6,229 nt of DNA, taken from Desulfobacteraceae bacterium. GTDB lineage: Bacteria > Desulfobacterota > DSM-4660 > Desulfatiglandales > B25-G16. The stretch covers positions 1 through 6,229 of the forward strand of contig DAOVDY010000049.1 in the NCBI GenBank assembly GCA_030669265.1. The letters run 5' to 3'. Made by a program: the position numbers and the translations under genes. The notes beneath the pieces are model-generated. The model searched no databases, was not told where the DNA came from, and was given only the letters and a program-made list of their open reading frames with translations. Positions 6,152 through 6,229 of the stretch are shown here, piece by piece. Every line of letters starts with the position of its first letter. The stretch's first letter is position 1.

Positions 6152-6183
6152 CTGGGTAGTTACAAAAGAATAATAATTAATGT

Positions 6184-6229
6184 ATGCTCTCGGTTATCAG
6201 GTATCAATTTTTAGAGGCAATTGAGTGGT
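6184..6229 (+). CDS. Possible start of a gene cut by the window edge
   Basis: An ATG at 6184 opens a frame of 15 codons (MLSVIRYQFLEAIEW) that runs off the end of the window, and an in-frame TAA lies at 6178-6180. The distance from the repeat arm (20 bp from 6163) is similar to that between copy A and map. There is no clear Shine-Dalgarno, only A-rich sequence, and too few residues to identify a family. Confidence 0.25.
   Translation, partial: MLSVIRYQFLEAIEW

Larger units (their letters stand above)
5953..6163. repeat. 211-bp MITE-like element with imperfect inverted ends
   Basis: The left end GTAACTAC (5953-5960) and right end GTAGTTAC (6156-6163) are exact inverted copies. Inverted similarity extends inward for about 33 bp: AGGTT and GGTTCAC on the left match the reverse complements of AACCT and GTGAACC on the right. 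The interior holds three potential hairpins (5986-6018, 6023-6044, 6085-6115) and GAAC/CAAC units at 6118-6151. There is no open frame for a transposase. No convincing target duplication flanks the ends. The left arm points towards the secreted-protein gene and the right arm towards the window edge. Together with 5913-5952 and 6164-6183, this fills the gene-free right spacer. Confidence 0.6.

Noticed and set aside
5953..6163. CRISPR or known structural RNA in the right spacer.
   Set aside because: There is no regular repeat-spacer pattern, and the hairpins match no tRNA, 6S, tmRNA or SRP layout that I can recognise.

Overview
This is a bacterial chromosome segment of roughly 40% G+C by eye. 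It holds five confident or probable genes, possibly the first codons of a sixth at the right edge, and two spacers that share a repeated element. The lineage cannot be fixed from the sequence. Bacterial Shine-Dalgarno sites, a Sec signal peptide, a bacterial type I methionine aminopeptidase and a sliding-clamp-type peptide all indicate Bacteria. The nuclease-helicase fusion and the GAAC/CAAC heptad spacers resemble what I recall from Desulfobacterota, Nitrospirota and Brocadiales-like genomes, but this is only an impression.

Layout. Positions 1-195 are a spacer ending in a repeat arm with a perfect TATAAT hexamer. Next comes map on the plus strand (196-1035), a methionine aminopeptidase with a basic N-terminal extension. 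Facing it across only 3 bp is a run of four minus-strand genes. In transcription order these are: a small secreted protein of unknown function (5912-5541), a BrkB/YihY-family membrane protein directly abutting it (5540-4719), a 1073-residue fusion of an endonuclease Q (EndoQ) unit to a UvrD-like helicase (4638-1417), and a small four-cysteine protein (1344-1039). The gaps between them are 0, 80 and 72 bp. The right spacer (5913-6229) holds a 211-bp MITE-like element with imperfect inverted ends and internal hairpins, followed by a possible ATG at the edge.

How they work together. The first two minus-strand genes are almost certainly co-expressed and suggest an envelope job. The fusion protein is the centrepiece. 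It keeps the metal ligands of an EndoQ PHP domain, a four-Cys zinc site and all recognisable superfamily 1A helicase motifs. It ends in a canonical beta-clamp-binding pentapeptide, and a second clamp-like peptide sits at the old nuclease/helicase junction. The reasonable inference is a single polypeptide that incises DNA 5' of deaminated bases, opens the nick and is tethered to the replication clamp. The small zinc-type protein downstream could be a partner or an unrelated passenger.

I see no CRISPR array, tRNA, rRNA, transposase gene or phage gene.
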